Part shown: piece after piece, positions 9,635-16,217 of the stretch
How positions within the stretch are numbered: position 1 is the stretch's first letter
Layout: every line of letters begins with the position of its first letter
Source: an uncultured Peptostreptococcus sp.
GTDB lineage: Bacteria; Bacillota; Clostridia; Peptostreptococcales; Peptostreptococcaceae
Direction: 5' to 3'
Assembly (NCBI GenBank): GCA_900759325.1
Contig: CAAEUW010000045.1
Span: 48,345 to 112,344, forward strand
Length of the DNA stretch: 64,000 nt
Translations under genes and position numbers: made by a program
The notes under the pieces: generated by a model
The model's input: only the letters and a program-made list of their open reading frames with translations
Told to the model about the DNA's origin: nothing
Database searches by the model: none

Positions 9635-9708
9635 CGTCCTCGAGAGGATTCGAACCTCCGACCCCTCGCTTAGGAGGCGAGTGCTCTATCCAGCTGAGCT
9701 ACGGGGAC
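9635..9708 (-). tRNA. tRNA-Arg (anticodon CCT)
   Basis: The reverse complement folds as a full cloverleaf of 74 nt with anticodon loop CTCCTAA, so it reads AGG, a codon heavily used in this window. CCA is not encoded. The acceptor stem GTCCCCG/CGAGGAC has one C-A mismatch at the fifth pair. The T-arm TTCGAAT is canonical. Confidence 0.95.
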
Positions 9709-9941
9709 ATATTATCAACTGTTACTATAACATATTAACATAAAACTGTATAAATTACCACCGTAAATTTAAAATAAGGATATCAATTTTTGATATAAAG
9801 TATGATTAATTGAATTTTAACTGAACATAATAAGCTATAGTTTGAGATATTTTTAGCAAAGATACAGGAAATAGTCCTAAAACTTAAATTATTTAATAGC
9901 TATAAAGACCGGTATTTGACAATAAATAATCAGGTGTTATA

Positions 9942-10067
9942 AATAAAAATACAGAGCCGGAAGCTCTGTATTTTTACGAAAAATATCAGGTTTAAATAAT
10001 ACTCTTATGTTCTAAATAAGTTGGTTTGAGTGTACAAGTCTGTTTGTTATTTATCTGTCCTTGTACT
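9942..10067 (-). ncRNA. Candidate small RNA, about 125 nt
   Basis: No open frame is visible, yet the minus strand has a complete transcription unit: a promoter at 10071-10098, an expected 5' end near 10064-10067, and a strong terminator at 9945-9975. The transcript would begin with GTACAAG (10060-10066), which pairs perfectly with CTTGTAC (10032-10038) around a 21-nt loop. A 56-nt A/T-rich single-stranded stretch then leads to the terminator hairpin. This layout is typical of a bacterial regulatory RNA. I do not recognise a family; it is not 6S, SRP or tmRNA. The rest of 9709-10306 holds nothing else that I can support. Confidence 0.6.
9945..9975 (-). terminator. Terminator of the candidate small RNA (palindromic)
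   Basis: A perfect 13-bp stem, AAAAATACAGAGC at 9945-9957 with GCTCTGTATTTTT at 9963-9975, closes a 5-nt loop. The T-run is on either strand, so it could act in both directions. Confidence 0.88.
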
Positions 10068-10070
10068 TAT

Positions 10071-10098
10071 ATTATAGCACTTATAAATAAAAGGTCAA
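10071..10098 (-). promoter_or_regulatory. Promoter of the candidate small RNA
   Basis: On the minus strand TTGACC (10093-10098) and TATAAT (10071-10076) are separated by 16 bp. No protein gene starts downstream before the terminator. Confidence 0.75.
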
Positions 10099-10304
10099 TA
10101 GCTTTTAATATTTTTTTTGTAAGATTATTTTACCAGCATTCTTCACATTTTACTTAATTAACTGGAAGTAAACTTTTGATTTTATAAATGTGATTTTATT
10201 AACTTATATCCCAAAGAATTTTTTAAAAATAAACAAATATTCTTAAAATTCTTTTTTGTCTAGCAATACAGACTAGGATACTAGTGGACATAAGACGTAG
10301 ATGC

Positions 10305-10331
10305 AAAAAAACAGGTAGCTTAATCTACCTG
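10305..10331 (-). terminator. Terminator overlapping the stop of the 133-aa unknown gene
   Basis: CAGGTAG at 10312-10318 pairs with CTACCTG at 10325-10331, and seven or more T residues follow on the minus strand. The stem includes the last codons and the stop (10320-10322) of the gene it ends. Confidence 0.85.
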
Positions 10332-10721
10332 CTTCATCATACGCTTTAGTATATCCAATTCTAATTTTTTCATCCTGATATCTATATTGGCAATTACGAC
10401 AACTAGATAAATCCTATCCTCCATTTCATCCCACTTATAGGCAGATGAGGCTTGGATAGTGTATTTGGGGAAAAAGGCTAGGAAGTTCTTTGTAAGGGCC
10501 TGAGCCTTGGAGAAAAGGTCCTCCACGAGCTTATTATCATCCCAATCGAATTTTACACCAGGTACAAGGTCTTGTGTGGGGATAGATAGCTTAAAGGCCA
10601 TAACATCCTCCCTCTTAGTTGCCTTGGTAAGGTCTGTCTCCACCTTGAACAGTGTTTTTTCCTGGATTTCATTTTTTATATCATCGCTGCTGATTAGATC
10701 TTCCCTAAAAAGTACGTACAT
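10320..10721 (-). CDS. Hypothetical protein, 133 aa
   Basis: I do not recognise this protein. It is soluble, lacks a signal peptide or membrane segment, and is highly charged. Its middle part contains FKLSIPTQDLVPGVKFDWDD, and the C-terminus a likely amphipathic helix (RMKKLELDILKRMMKQVD). The ATG is preceded by GGAG at a normal distance. It starts 42 nt downstream of tRNA-Arg(TCG) on the same strand with no terminator between, so the two may be co-transcribed. A terminator overlaps its stop codon, which supports it as a genuine expressed gene. Confidence 0.7.
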   Translation of the reverse strand: MYVLFREDLISSDDIKNEIQEKTLFKVETDLTKATKREDVMAFKLSIPTQDLVPGVKFDWDDNKLVEDLFSKAQALTKNFLAFFPKYTIQASSAYKWDEMEDRIYLVVVIANIDIRMKKLELDILKRMMKQVD

Positions 10722-10762
10722 AGTCCGCTCCTATAAAATAAAAAGTTAAAATTAATAAAAAG

Positions 10763-10836
10763 CACGCCTAGTAGGATTCGAACCCACAACTCACAGATCC
10801 GAAGTCTGCAGCTCTATCCAGTTGAGCTATAGGCGC
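10763..10836 (-). tRNA. tRNA-Arg (anticodon TCG)
   Basis: The reverse complement gives a 74-nt cloverleaf with anticodon loop CTTCGGA, hence anticodon TCG (CGA codon, possibly CGN by wobble). Acceptor stem GCGCCTA/TAGGCGT has a G-U first pair. CCA is not encoded. Confidence 0.94.
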
Positions 10837-10881
10837 ACATGGTTTATAAATATTATAACATAGGACTTGGACCTAGACAAC

Positions 10882-10910
10882 TTGACTTTTGAGTGGGGGT
10901 ATGCTATAAA
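10882..10910 (+). promoter_or_regulatory. pepT promoter
   Basis: TTGACT at 10882-10887 and TATAAA at 10905-10910 are spaced by 17 bp, giving a leader of about 110 nt before pepT. Confidence 0.8.
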
Positions 10911-10992
10911 GAATTTAATAAAATTACAAGTTTAATAAGTGTATGGCTCTTCTATTAGGTCATAGAAATTAAATATAAAAATTAATTTGAAG

Positions 10993-11016
10993 AGGTGTCC
11001 AGGACACCTTTTTTTT
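10993..11016 (+). terminator. Leader terminator (attenuator) before pepT
   Basis: AGGTGTC/GACACCT forms a 7-bp stem with a 3-nt loop followed by eight T residues. It lies between the pepT promoter and its AAGGAG ribosome binding site at 11018-11023, so transcription must read through it to express pepT. Confidence 0.75.
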
Positions 11017-11029
11017 GAAGGAGAATCAA

Positions 11030-12253
11030 ATGAGAGAAAAAGTATTAGAAAGATTTTTAAAGTATACAGCAATAGACACCCAGTCAGATCCAGAGTCTAA
11101 AACCAGCCCATCCACAAGCAAGCAATTTGACTTGGCTAGGCTACTGGTTAAAGAGCTAGAAGACTTAGGTCTAGAAGACATAAGCCTGGATGAAAGGTGC
11201 TATGTAATGGCCAGGCTAGCAGCCAATGAGGAGGGTCTTGTACCAATTGGATTTATAGCTCATATGGATACCAGCCCAGACCTATCAGGTAAGGATGTCA
11301 AACCTAGGCTTATAGAAAACTATGATGGCGGAGACATAGTCTTGGATAAAGAAAGAGGGATAGTTACAAGTCTTAAAGATTATCCAGAGATAGGAGACTT
11401 CAAGGGCCAAACCATTATAGTGACTGACGGAAGCACCCTACTAGGGGCAGATGACAAGGCTGGTATAGCTGAAATAATGACAGGTATAGAATTTCTTGTC
11501 AATAATCCCCAGATAAGGCATGGTGATATAATGGTGGCCTTCACACCAGATGAAGAAATAGGCTGTGGGGCAGATTATTTCGATGTAAATAAGTTTGGAG
11601 CCAAGTATGCCTATACATTCGATGGGGGCCAGGTGGGTGAGCTAGAATATGAAAACTTCAATGCAGCATCCGCCGTGGTAAAAATACAGGGTAGGAATGT
11701 CCATCCAGGATCAGCCAAGGGAAAGATGGTCAACTCTATCTATATAGCAGGTAAGGTCATGGAGGCCTTTCCAGAAAACAAGAGACCAGAGACTACAGAG
11801 GGCTATGAAGGCTTTTTTCACCTTAATGATATAAAGGGGTCTACTGAGGAGACAGTCCTTAATTATATAATTAGGGACCATGACAGGGCCAAGTTTGAAG
11901 ACATGAAGGCCTTCTTTGAGGCTACCATTTCGGACCTATCCAAGGAACATGGTGGGAGGATTTCTCTTACAATCCAAGACTCCTATTATAATATGAGGGA
12001 GGTAATAGAGGACCATATGGAGGTAGTAGATATAGCTGTTAAGGCCATGGAGAACTTGGATATAGAGCCAAGGATAATACCTATAAGAGGGGGGACTGAT
12101 GGGTCTCGCCTATCCTTTATGGGCCTACCTTGTCCCAACCTATTTGCAGGAGGAATCAACTTTCATGGCAGGAATGAAATGATAAGCCTTGAGGCCCTTG
12201 AGGCTGGGGCAAGACTTTTGATTGAAATAGCAAAGGAGTGGGCAAAAAAATAG
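11030..12253 (+). CDS. pepT: Peptidase T (tripeptide aminopeptidase)
   Basis: Cytoplasmic zinc metallopeptidase of the M20 family that removes the N-terminal residue from tripeptides. Visible motifs are AHMDTSPD (metal ligand His and catalytic Asp), GADDKAGIAEI (bridging Asp) and FTPDEEIGCG (catalytic Glu pair); GGTDGSRLS and NFHGRNE lie near the C-terminus. The chosen start is the ATG at 11030, 6 nt after AAGGAG; the TTG at 11015 lies inside the terminator T-run. The length of 407 aa is normal for PepT. It fits peptide fermentation. It has its own promoter and a leader terminator. Confidence 0.95.
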   Translation: MREKVLERFLKYTAIDTQSDPESKTSPSTSKQFDLARLLVKELEDLGLEDISLDERCYVMARLAANEEGLVPIGFIAHMDTSPDLSGKDVKPRLIENYDGGDIVLDKERGIVTSLKDYPEIGDFKGQTIIVTDGSTLLGADDKAGIAEIMTGIEFLVNNPQIRHGDIMVAFTPDEEIGCGADYFDVNKFGAKYAYTFDGGQVGELEYENFNAASAVVKIQGRNVHPGSAKGKMVNSIYIAGKVMEAFPENKRPETTEGYEGFFHLNDIKGSTEETVLNYIIRDHDRAKFEDMKAFFEATISDLSKEHGGRISLTIQDSYYNMREVIEDHMEVVDIAVKAMENLDIEPRIIPIRGGTDGSRLSFMGLPCPNLFAGGINFHGRNEMISLEALEAGARLLIEIAKEWAKK

Positions 12254-12266
12254 GTGTATATAATGT

Positions 12267-12295
12267 TTGACACAAGCCTGAAAAGTGGGTATAAT
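12267..12295 (+). promoter_or_regulatory. Promoter of the queuosine-salvage operon
   Basis: A consensus promoter: TTGACA at 12267-12272 and TATAAT at 12290-12295, spaced by 17 bp. The predicted transcription start, about 12302, coincides with the first base of the first preQ1-like element. Confidence 0.88.
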
Positions 12296-12301
12296 AGGTG
12301 C

Positions 12302-12334
12302 TAGAGTTTTCTTGTCACCTGCTTAAAAAACAAG
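12302..12334 (+). promoter_or_regulatory. preQ1-I-like riboswitch, copy 1
   Basis: A 33-nt element follows the compact H-type pseudoknot plan of preQ1-I aptamers: AGAG pairs with CTnCT around one bulged base (P1), and CTTG (12311-12314) pairs with CAAG (12331-12334) after a run of six A (P2 and A-rich loop). It starts at the predicted transcription start. The assignment rests on this layout plus the downstream queT; the primary sequence differs somewhat from the textbook consensus. Confidence 0.6.
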
Positions 12335-12337
12335 ATA

Positions 12338-12370
12338 TAGAGTTTTCTTGTCACCTACTTAAAAAACAAG
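12338..12370 (+). promoter_or_regulatory. preQ1-I-like riboswitch, copy 2
   Basis: This copy matches copy 1 at 32 of 33 positions, 36 nt downstream. The only difference (G to A at 12356) falls on the proposed P1 bulge. Its 3' P2 strand CAAG overlaps the ribosome binding site AAGGA (12368-12372) of the next gene, so ligand-stabilised folding would hide that site, as in translational preQ1 switches. Confidence 0.62.
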
Positions 12371-12381
12371 GATGTGGTTAA

Positions 12382-13077
12382 ATGAATCGTTACAGTATAA
12401 TTGACGATAAAAATCCAAGAGAGATAGTATTACTGCGTTCTCATCCGTGTAGATGGGGACGCTGTTTTTTTTGTGATTATATCGCCGACAACTCAATTGA
12501 TGAAGAAGAAATGATTAGTGTGAATAAGAAGGTCCTAGAAGATGTCAAAGGTTTGTATGGAAAGCTAGAAGTAATTAATTCAGCCTCGGTATTTGAATTG
12601 CCTAAACAGACCTTAGAGGACATCAGAGACCTATGTAGGACCAGGGGAATCAAGGAGATATTCTTTGAGGCTTACTACAACTATAGGACTAGGTTAGATG
12701 AAATTAGAAAGTATTTTGATGGGATAGAGGTATCCTTTAAGTGTGGTATTGAAACCTTTGATGATGGTTTTAGAAATGGCTACTTGAACAAGAACATAGA
12801 GTTTAAGGATGCCAAAGAGGTGGCTTCATATTTTGAAAATATCTGTCTCCTAGTGGGAATCCAGGGACAGACAAGAGAGATGATAGACAGGGACATGAAA
12901 CTTCTACAGGAGAATTTTAAGAGGGGCTGTATCAATATTTATGTAGAAAATACTACCCCAGTAAAGAGAGACCAGTCTATAATTGATTACTTCAGAGACC
13001 AGTATTCCTATATGGATGATATGGAAAATATTGAAATTCTCTGGAACAATACAGATTTTGGTGTAGGAGGAGAGTAA
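12382..13077 (+). CDS. queL: Radical-SAM enzyme, probable queuine lyase (QueL-like)
   Basis: The 231-aa protein has a three-cysteine cluster at residues 23, 28 and 31 (SHPCRWGRCFFCDY), a CX4CX2C spacing rather than the standard CX3CX2C of radical-SAM enzymes. The rest resembles a compact radical-SAM barrel (IETFDDGFRNGYLNKN, LVGIQGQT). QueL of clostridia converts salvaged queuine to preQ1. The QueL call here rests on the cysteine motif, the preQ1-like leader and queT 5 nt downstream, not on a database match. AAGGA lies 9 nt before the ATG and overlaps the second aptamer. Alternatively it may be another small radical-SAM enzyme of the same pathway. Confidence 0.7.
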   Translation: MNRYSIIDDKNPREIVLLRSHPCRWGRCFFCDYIADNSIDEEEMISVNKKVLEDVKGLYGKLEVINSASVFELPKQTLEDIRDLCRTRGIKEIFFEAYYNYRTRLDEIRKYFDGIEVSFKCGIETFDDGFRNGYLNKNIEFKDAKEVASYFENICLLVGIQGQTREMIDRDMKLLQENFKRGCINIYVENTTPVKRDQSIIDYFRDQYSYMDDMENIEILWNNTDFGVGGE

Positions 13078-13082
13078 AAAAT

Positions 13083-13571
13083 ATGAATGCAAAAACTTTA
13101 GTAAGTAGAAAACTACTAGTAAGGCAGGCCATGATAGCTGCCATTTATGCGGTCCTTACATGGATGATTCCATCACTTTCTTATGGACCTATCCAGTTCA
13201 GGATATCAGAGGTAATAACCCTCTTGGCATTTTTCAATCCAGAGTATATAGTGGGTTTGACTGTAGGTTGTGCAATTTCAAACCTTTTGTCATCCCTAGG
13301 CATGATAGATGTTGTGGTTGGGACCCTAGCATCTTTCTTGGCCCTAACCGCTATGTCAAAGATAAAAAATATATGGATAGCATCCCTGATGCCAGCTGTA
13401 TTTAGTGTCTTAATAGGTTTAGAGATAGTATTTATATCACCAGAGCCGGTTTCATTTATAGTGGTAACAGCCCAAATAATGCTGTCTGAATTCATTATAG
13501 TGACAATCTTGGGCGTACCCCTATTTAAAAACCTTATGAAGAATTCAACCTTTAAGAATTTAATTTCATAG
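13083..13571 (+). CDS. queT: Queuosine precursor transporter QueT
   Basis: Integral membrane protein of 162 aa with about five hydrophobic segments. The sequence RQAMIAAIYAVLTWM...YGPIQFRISEVITLLAFF is the signature of the QueT family (S-component-like importers of preQ1, queuine or related precursors). It begins 5 nt after the radical-SAM gene, with GGAGGAGA as the ribosome binding site inside that gene's end, so the two are translationally linked. Its position behind preQ1-like elements supports feedback control of uptake. A strong terminator follows. Confidence 0.92.
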   Translation: MNAKTLVSRKLLVRQAMIAAIYAVLTWMIPSLSYGPIQFRISEVITLLAFFNPEYIVGLTVGCAISNLLSSLGMIDVVVGTLASFLALTAMSKIKNIWIASLMPAVFSVLIGLEIVFISPEPVSFIVVTAQIMLSEFIIVTILGVPLFKNLMKNSTFKNLIS

Positions 13572-13602
13572 ACCATCGATTTTTCAAGTTTATTCACCCT
13601 AT

Positions 13603-13636
13603 AGCCGCCTAGAAAAAGTTTGTCTAGGCGGCTTTA
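13603..13636 (+). terminator. Terminator after queT
   Basis: AGCCGCCTAGA at 13603-13613 pairs with TCTAGGCGGCT at 13623-13633 across a 9-nt loop. The T-run is short. Confidence 0.75.
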
Positions 13637-13667
13637 AAAATAAGTGGGCGAAAAAGCATTGAAATCA

Positions 13668-13696
13668 TTGACAAAAGAAAGATAGTGTGGTATTTT
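13668..13696 (+). promoter_or_regulatory. Promoter of the rpmG-secE-nusG-rplKA operon
   Basis: TTGACA at 13668-13673 and TATTTT at 13691-13696, 17 bp apart. A small hairpin, GACG...CGTC, follows at about 13704-13721 in the leader. Confidence 0.72.
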
Positions 13697-13824
13697 ATTT
13701 TAGACGGCCGAATAGAGTCGTCAATTTGAGGTGTAAAAAATACAATTTTTGGAAGGTAATAGTTACTTGATTTTTTCAGGAAGCTATATCATCATATATA
13801 AAATCAAATTTGGAGGTGTAACAG

Positions 13825-13974
13825 ATGAGAGTTAAAGTAACTTTAGCGTGTACAGAATGTAGTCAGAGAAACTACAACACAACTAAGAATAAGAAGAACA
13901 ATCCTGACAGAATTGAACTACAGAAGTATTGTAAGTTCTGTAAGAAGCACACTACTCATAAGGAAACTAAGTAA
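13825..13974 (+). CDS. rpmG: 50S ribosomal protein L33
   Basis: A 49-aa zinc-ribbon protein of the large ribosomal subunit. Two CxxC pairs are visible: Cys9/Cys12 (ACTECSQ) and Cys36/Cys39 (YCKFCKK), so this is the zinc-binding C+ form. The sequence RNYNTTKNKKNNPDRIELQKYC is characteristic of L33. TGGAGGTG precedes the ATG at a normal distance. It opens the secE-nusG operon, which is the standard place for an rpmG copy in Firmicutes. Confidence 0.95.
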   Translation: MRVKVTLACTECSQRNYNTTKNKKNNPDRIELQKYCKFCKKHTTHKETK

Positions 13975-14000
13975 TATTGCTAGGTAAAGGATGTGAGTGA

Positions 14001-14207
14001 ATGGCAAAGGAAAATGTACAAGTATCAGAAAAAAAAGTAGGGTTTATAAAGGGTACGGTTCAGGAGCTTAAAAAGGTAACTTGGCCTACAGCAGGAGAAC
14101 TTGCAAGTAAGACTGGTGTAGTACTTGGAGTTGTTATTGTTTCTACCCTATTTGTATGGCTAGTAGATTTAGGATTATCAAAGGCACTTAGTCTATTGAT
14201 TAGGTAG
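14001..14207 (+). CDS. secE: Preprotein translocase subunit SecE
   Basis: Essential 68-aa component of the SecYEG channel in the cytoplasmic membrane. The conserved amphipathic helix FIKGTVQELKKVTWPTAGEL precedes a single transmembrane segment (about residues 37-60, GVVLGVVIVSTLFVWLVDL), the minimal one-helix form found in Gram-positive bacteria. Its position between rpmG and nusG is the universal arrangement. The ribosome binding site is weak (GGATGTGAGTG), which may mean expression depends on coupling with rpmG. Confidence 0.95.
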   Translation: MAKENVQVSEKKVGFIKGTVQELKKVTWPTAGELASKTGVVLGVVIVSTLFVWLVDLGLSKALSLLIR

Positions 14208-14241
14208 TCGATTGATCTTAATCGTTGAAAGGAATATTTTG

Positions 14242-14784
14242 ATGTCAGAAGAAAGAGATATGCAATGGTATGTTGTTCATACTTATTCCGGTCATGAAAA
14301 CAAAGTAAAAACTACAATTGAAAACACTGTAAAGAACAGGGGAATGGAAAATATTATCGAAAAGGTAATAGTTCCTACAGAAGATGTAGTAACAACTACA
14401 AAGACTGGCAAGGAAAAGATTAGTCAGAGGAAGGTATTTCCAAGTTATGTTATCGTAAAGATGGAGATGACTGATGAATCTTGGTACGTTGTCAGAAACA
14501 CTAAGGGCGTTACTGGGTTTGTAGGTCCTGGTTCAAAGCCAGTCCCACTAACAGTTGATGAGGTAAGAGCTATGGGAATAGAGCTTCCAGCATCAAAGAT
14601 AGTTAGCGGTGAAATTGATTTAAACCCAGGTGATACAGTAAGGGTAATTAGTGGTGCTTTTGTCGACAATGTCGGAGAAGTAGAAGATGTAAACATTGAG
14701 AAAAAAGAAGTAAAAGTCTATGTAAATGCATTTGGTAGGAAGGCTTTAGTAACACTAGGGCTTGAAAATATAGAAAAAATATAA
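14242..14784 (+). CDS. nusG: Transcription termination/antitermination factor NusG
   Basis: Binds the beta prime clamp helices of RNA polymerase and affects pausing, termination and transcription-translation coupling. The NGN domain begins at MQWYVVHTYSGHENKVKTTIE; the C-terminal KOW domain is ELNPGDTVRVISGAFVDNVGEV. The ATG at 14242 is the preferred start (AAAGGA upstream), giving 180 aa, typical for NusG; an in-frame TTG at 14212 would add ten residues without a ribosome binding site. rplK starts 14 nt after the stop. Confidence 0.96.
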   Translation: MSEERDMQWYVVHTYSGHENKVKTTIENTVKNRGMENIIEKVIVPTEDVVTTTKTGKEKISQRKVFPSYVIVKMEMTDESWYVVRNTKGVTGFVGPGSKPVPLTVDEVRAMGIELPASKIVSGEIDLNPGDTVRVISGAFVDNVGEVEDVNIEKKEVKVYVNAFGRKALVTLGLENIEKI

Positions 14785-14798
14785 GGAGGTGCAACACA

Positions 14799-15224
14799 AT
14801 GGCTAAGAAAATAATAGGTCAGATTAAGCTACAGATACCTGCAGGAAAGGCCACTCCAGCTCCACCAGTTGGTCCAGCACTAGGACAGCACGGTGTGAAC
14901 ATAATGGCTTTCACAAAGGAATTTAATGCTAAGACAGCAGATCAGGCAGGCATGATTATACCAGTTGTAATCAGTGTATACCAGGATAGGTCTTTTAGTT
15001 TCATAACTAAGACTCCACCAGCTGCTGTACTAATCAAGAAGGCTATCAACCTACAGTCAGGTTCTGGAGAACCAAACAAGAAGAAGGTTGGTAAGATAAC
15101 ATCAGCTCAGGTTAAGGAAATAGCTGAGTTAAAGATGAAGGACTTAAATGCTGCTACAGTTGAATCAGCTATGAAAATGATCGCTGGTACTGCTAGAAGT
15201 ATGGGTGTAGAAGTAGTTGACTAA
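14799..15224 (+). CDS. rplK: 50S ribosomal protein L11
   Basis: 141 aa, full length for L11, which with L10 and L12 forms the factor-binding stalk base over the GTPase centre of 23S rRNA. The N-terminal IGQIKLQIPAGKATPAPPVGPALGQHGVNIM is diagnostic, with the conserved proline-rich switch helix. The C-terminal RNA-binding part (GTARSMGVEV) is intact. AAGGAGGTG precedes the ATG. It is followed by a 79-nt gap with hairpins and then rplA. Confidence 0.97.
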   Translation: MAKKIIGQIKLQIPAGKATPAPPVGPALGQHGVNIMAFTKEFNAKTADQAGMIIPVVISVYQDRSFSFITKTPPAAVLIKKAINLQSGSGEPNKKKVGKITSAQVKEIAELKMKDLNAATVESAMKMIAGTARSMGVEVVD

Positions 15225-15238
15225 TTAGTCGACAACAC

Positions 15239-15287
15239 TATAAAGACGGTGTCTTTATAAGTGGGAGGTTAAAAACCGTATTACCAC
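15239..15287 (+). promoter_or_regulatory. Hairpins upstream of rplA (possible L1 control site)
   Basis: TATAAAGAC/GTCTTTATA (15239-15247 with 15251-15259) forms a perfect 9-bp stem with a 3-nt loop. GTGG at 15261-15264 then pairs with CCAC at 15284-15287, enclosing GGTT/AACC. The GTGGGAGG segment next to the rplA ribosome binding site recalls L1 target RNA, but L1 autoregulation here is inference. Confidence 0.4.
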
Positions 15288-15303
15288 AAGGAGGATTATT
15301 AAA

Positions 15304-16002
15304 ATGGCAAAAAAAGGTAAGAGATACGCTGAGGCGTTTGCAAAAGTAGACAGAAGCGTTTACTATGATGCTTCACAGGCTCTAGGGCTAGTAGTTGATA
15401 CTGCAAGTGCTAAGTTTGATGAAACAGTTGAAGCCCACATCAAGTTGGGTGTTGACTCTAGACATGCTGACCAGCAGGTTAGAGGTGCTATCGTGTTACC
15501 ACACGGTACAGGTAAGACAAAGAGAGTATTAGTTTTCGCTAAGGGTGAAAAGGCTAAGGAAGCAGAAGCTGCAGGAGCTGATTTTGTAGGTGCTGAAGAA
15601 CTAGTTCAGAAGATCCAGGGAGAAAACTGGTTTGACTTTGATATAGTTGTTGCTACTCCAGATATGATGGGTGTAGTAGGTAGACTAGGTAGAGTACTTG
15701 GTCCCAAGGGATTAATGCCAAACCCTAAGTCTGGTACAGTTACATTTGATGTAGCTAAGGCTATTGATGAAATCAAGGCTGGTAAGGTTGAATATAGACT
15801 AGACAAGACTAATATCATCCACGTTCCAGTTGGTAAGGCATCATTCGGTCAGGAAAAATTATTCGATAACTTCAAGGTTCTAATAGAGGCTATAATCAAG
15901 GCTAAGCCATCTGCTGCTAAGGGTCAGTACCTTAGAAGTGTAACAGTTGCTTCTTCAATGGGACCTGGTGTAAAGGTAAACCCAGTTAGAGTTACTGAAT
16001 AA
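15304..16002 (+). CDS. rplA: 50S ribosomal protein L1
   Basis: 232 aa, normal length for bacterial L1, which binds the mobile L1 stalk of 23S rRNA near the E site and often represses its own operon. Conserved segments are DQQVRGAIVLPHGTGKTKRVLVFAKG, GRLGRVLGPKGLMPNPKSGTVTFDV and RSVTVASSMGPGVKVNP. AAGGAGG lies at a good distance from the ATG. It ends the first transcription block; a promoter and the L10 leader follow before rplJ. Confidence 0.97.
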   Translation: MAKKGKRYAEAFAKVDRSVYYDASQALGLVVDTASAKFDETVEAHIKLGVDSRHADQQVRGAIVLPHGTGKTKRVLVFAKGEKAKEAEAAGADFVGAEELVQKIQGENWFDFDIVVATPDMMGVVGRLGRVLGPKGLMPNPKSGTVTFDVAKAIDEIKAGKVEYRLDKTNIIHVPVGKASFGQEKLFDNFKVLIEAIIKAKPSAAKGQYLRSVTVASSMGPGVKVNPVRVTE

Positions 16003-16013
16003 TTAAAATACTG

Positions 16014-16042
16014 TTGACACAGGTTGACATATGTGATATATT
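16014..16042 (+). promoter_or_regulatory. rplJL promoter
   Basis: TTGACA at 16014-16019 and TATATT at 16037-16042 with a 17-bp spacer, just 11 nt after the rplA stop. Confidence 0.82.
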
Positions 16043-16048
16043 GTCAAT

Positions 16049-16162
16049 GTTAAAGAAGAATAGATTTGCCGTAGACAGTGGGTGCGTAAGCTTAATTTCC
16101 CACCGAGGTTGCGATATACGTGATACTTGCGCCCTTGTTGTCTGCTGATGACAAGGGCTTTA
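16049..16162 (+). promoter_or_regulatory. L10 (rplJ) ribosomal-protein leader with attenuator hairpin
   Basis: The segment CCGTAGACAGTGGGTGCG (about 16070-16087) and its partner CCCACCGAGGT match the L10-binding kink-turn region of Firmicute rplJ leaders. A strong stem, GCCCTTGT at 16131-16138 with ACAAGGGC at 16151-16158, then sits before a short T-rich stretch. In the known mechanism the L10-L12 complex binds the leader and favours termination. Here the T-run is weak. Confidence 0.82.
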
Positions 16163-16217
16163 ATATTTATACGGTAAGTGCTAAACTTTATTTTTGTGAA
16201 GGAGGTGCACTAAGAAT

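Noticed and set aside
9635..10836. Genomic island inserted between the two tRNA-Arg genes
   Set aside because: No integrase, no direct repeat of a tRNA 3' end and no unusual composition was found; the span holds one small gene and a small RNA.
12296..12320. AGGTG/CACCT stem as P1 of the first preQ1-like element
   Set aside because: AGGTG lies at -6 to -2 relative to the predicted transcription start, and the second copy has no matching arm, so AGAG/CTnCT is the better P1.
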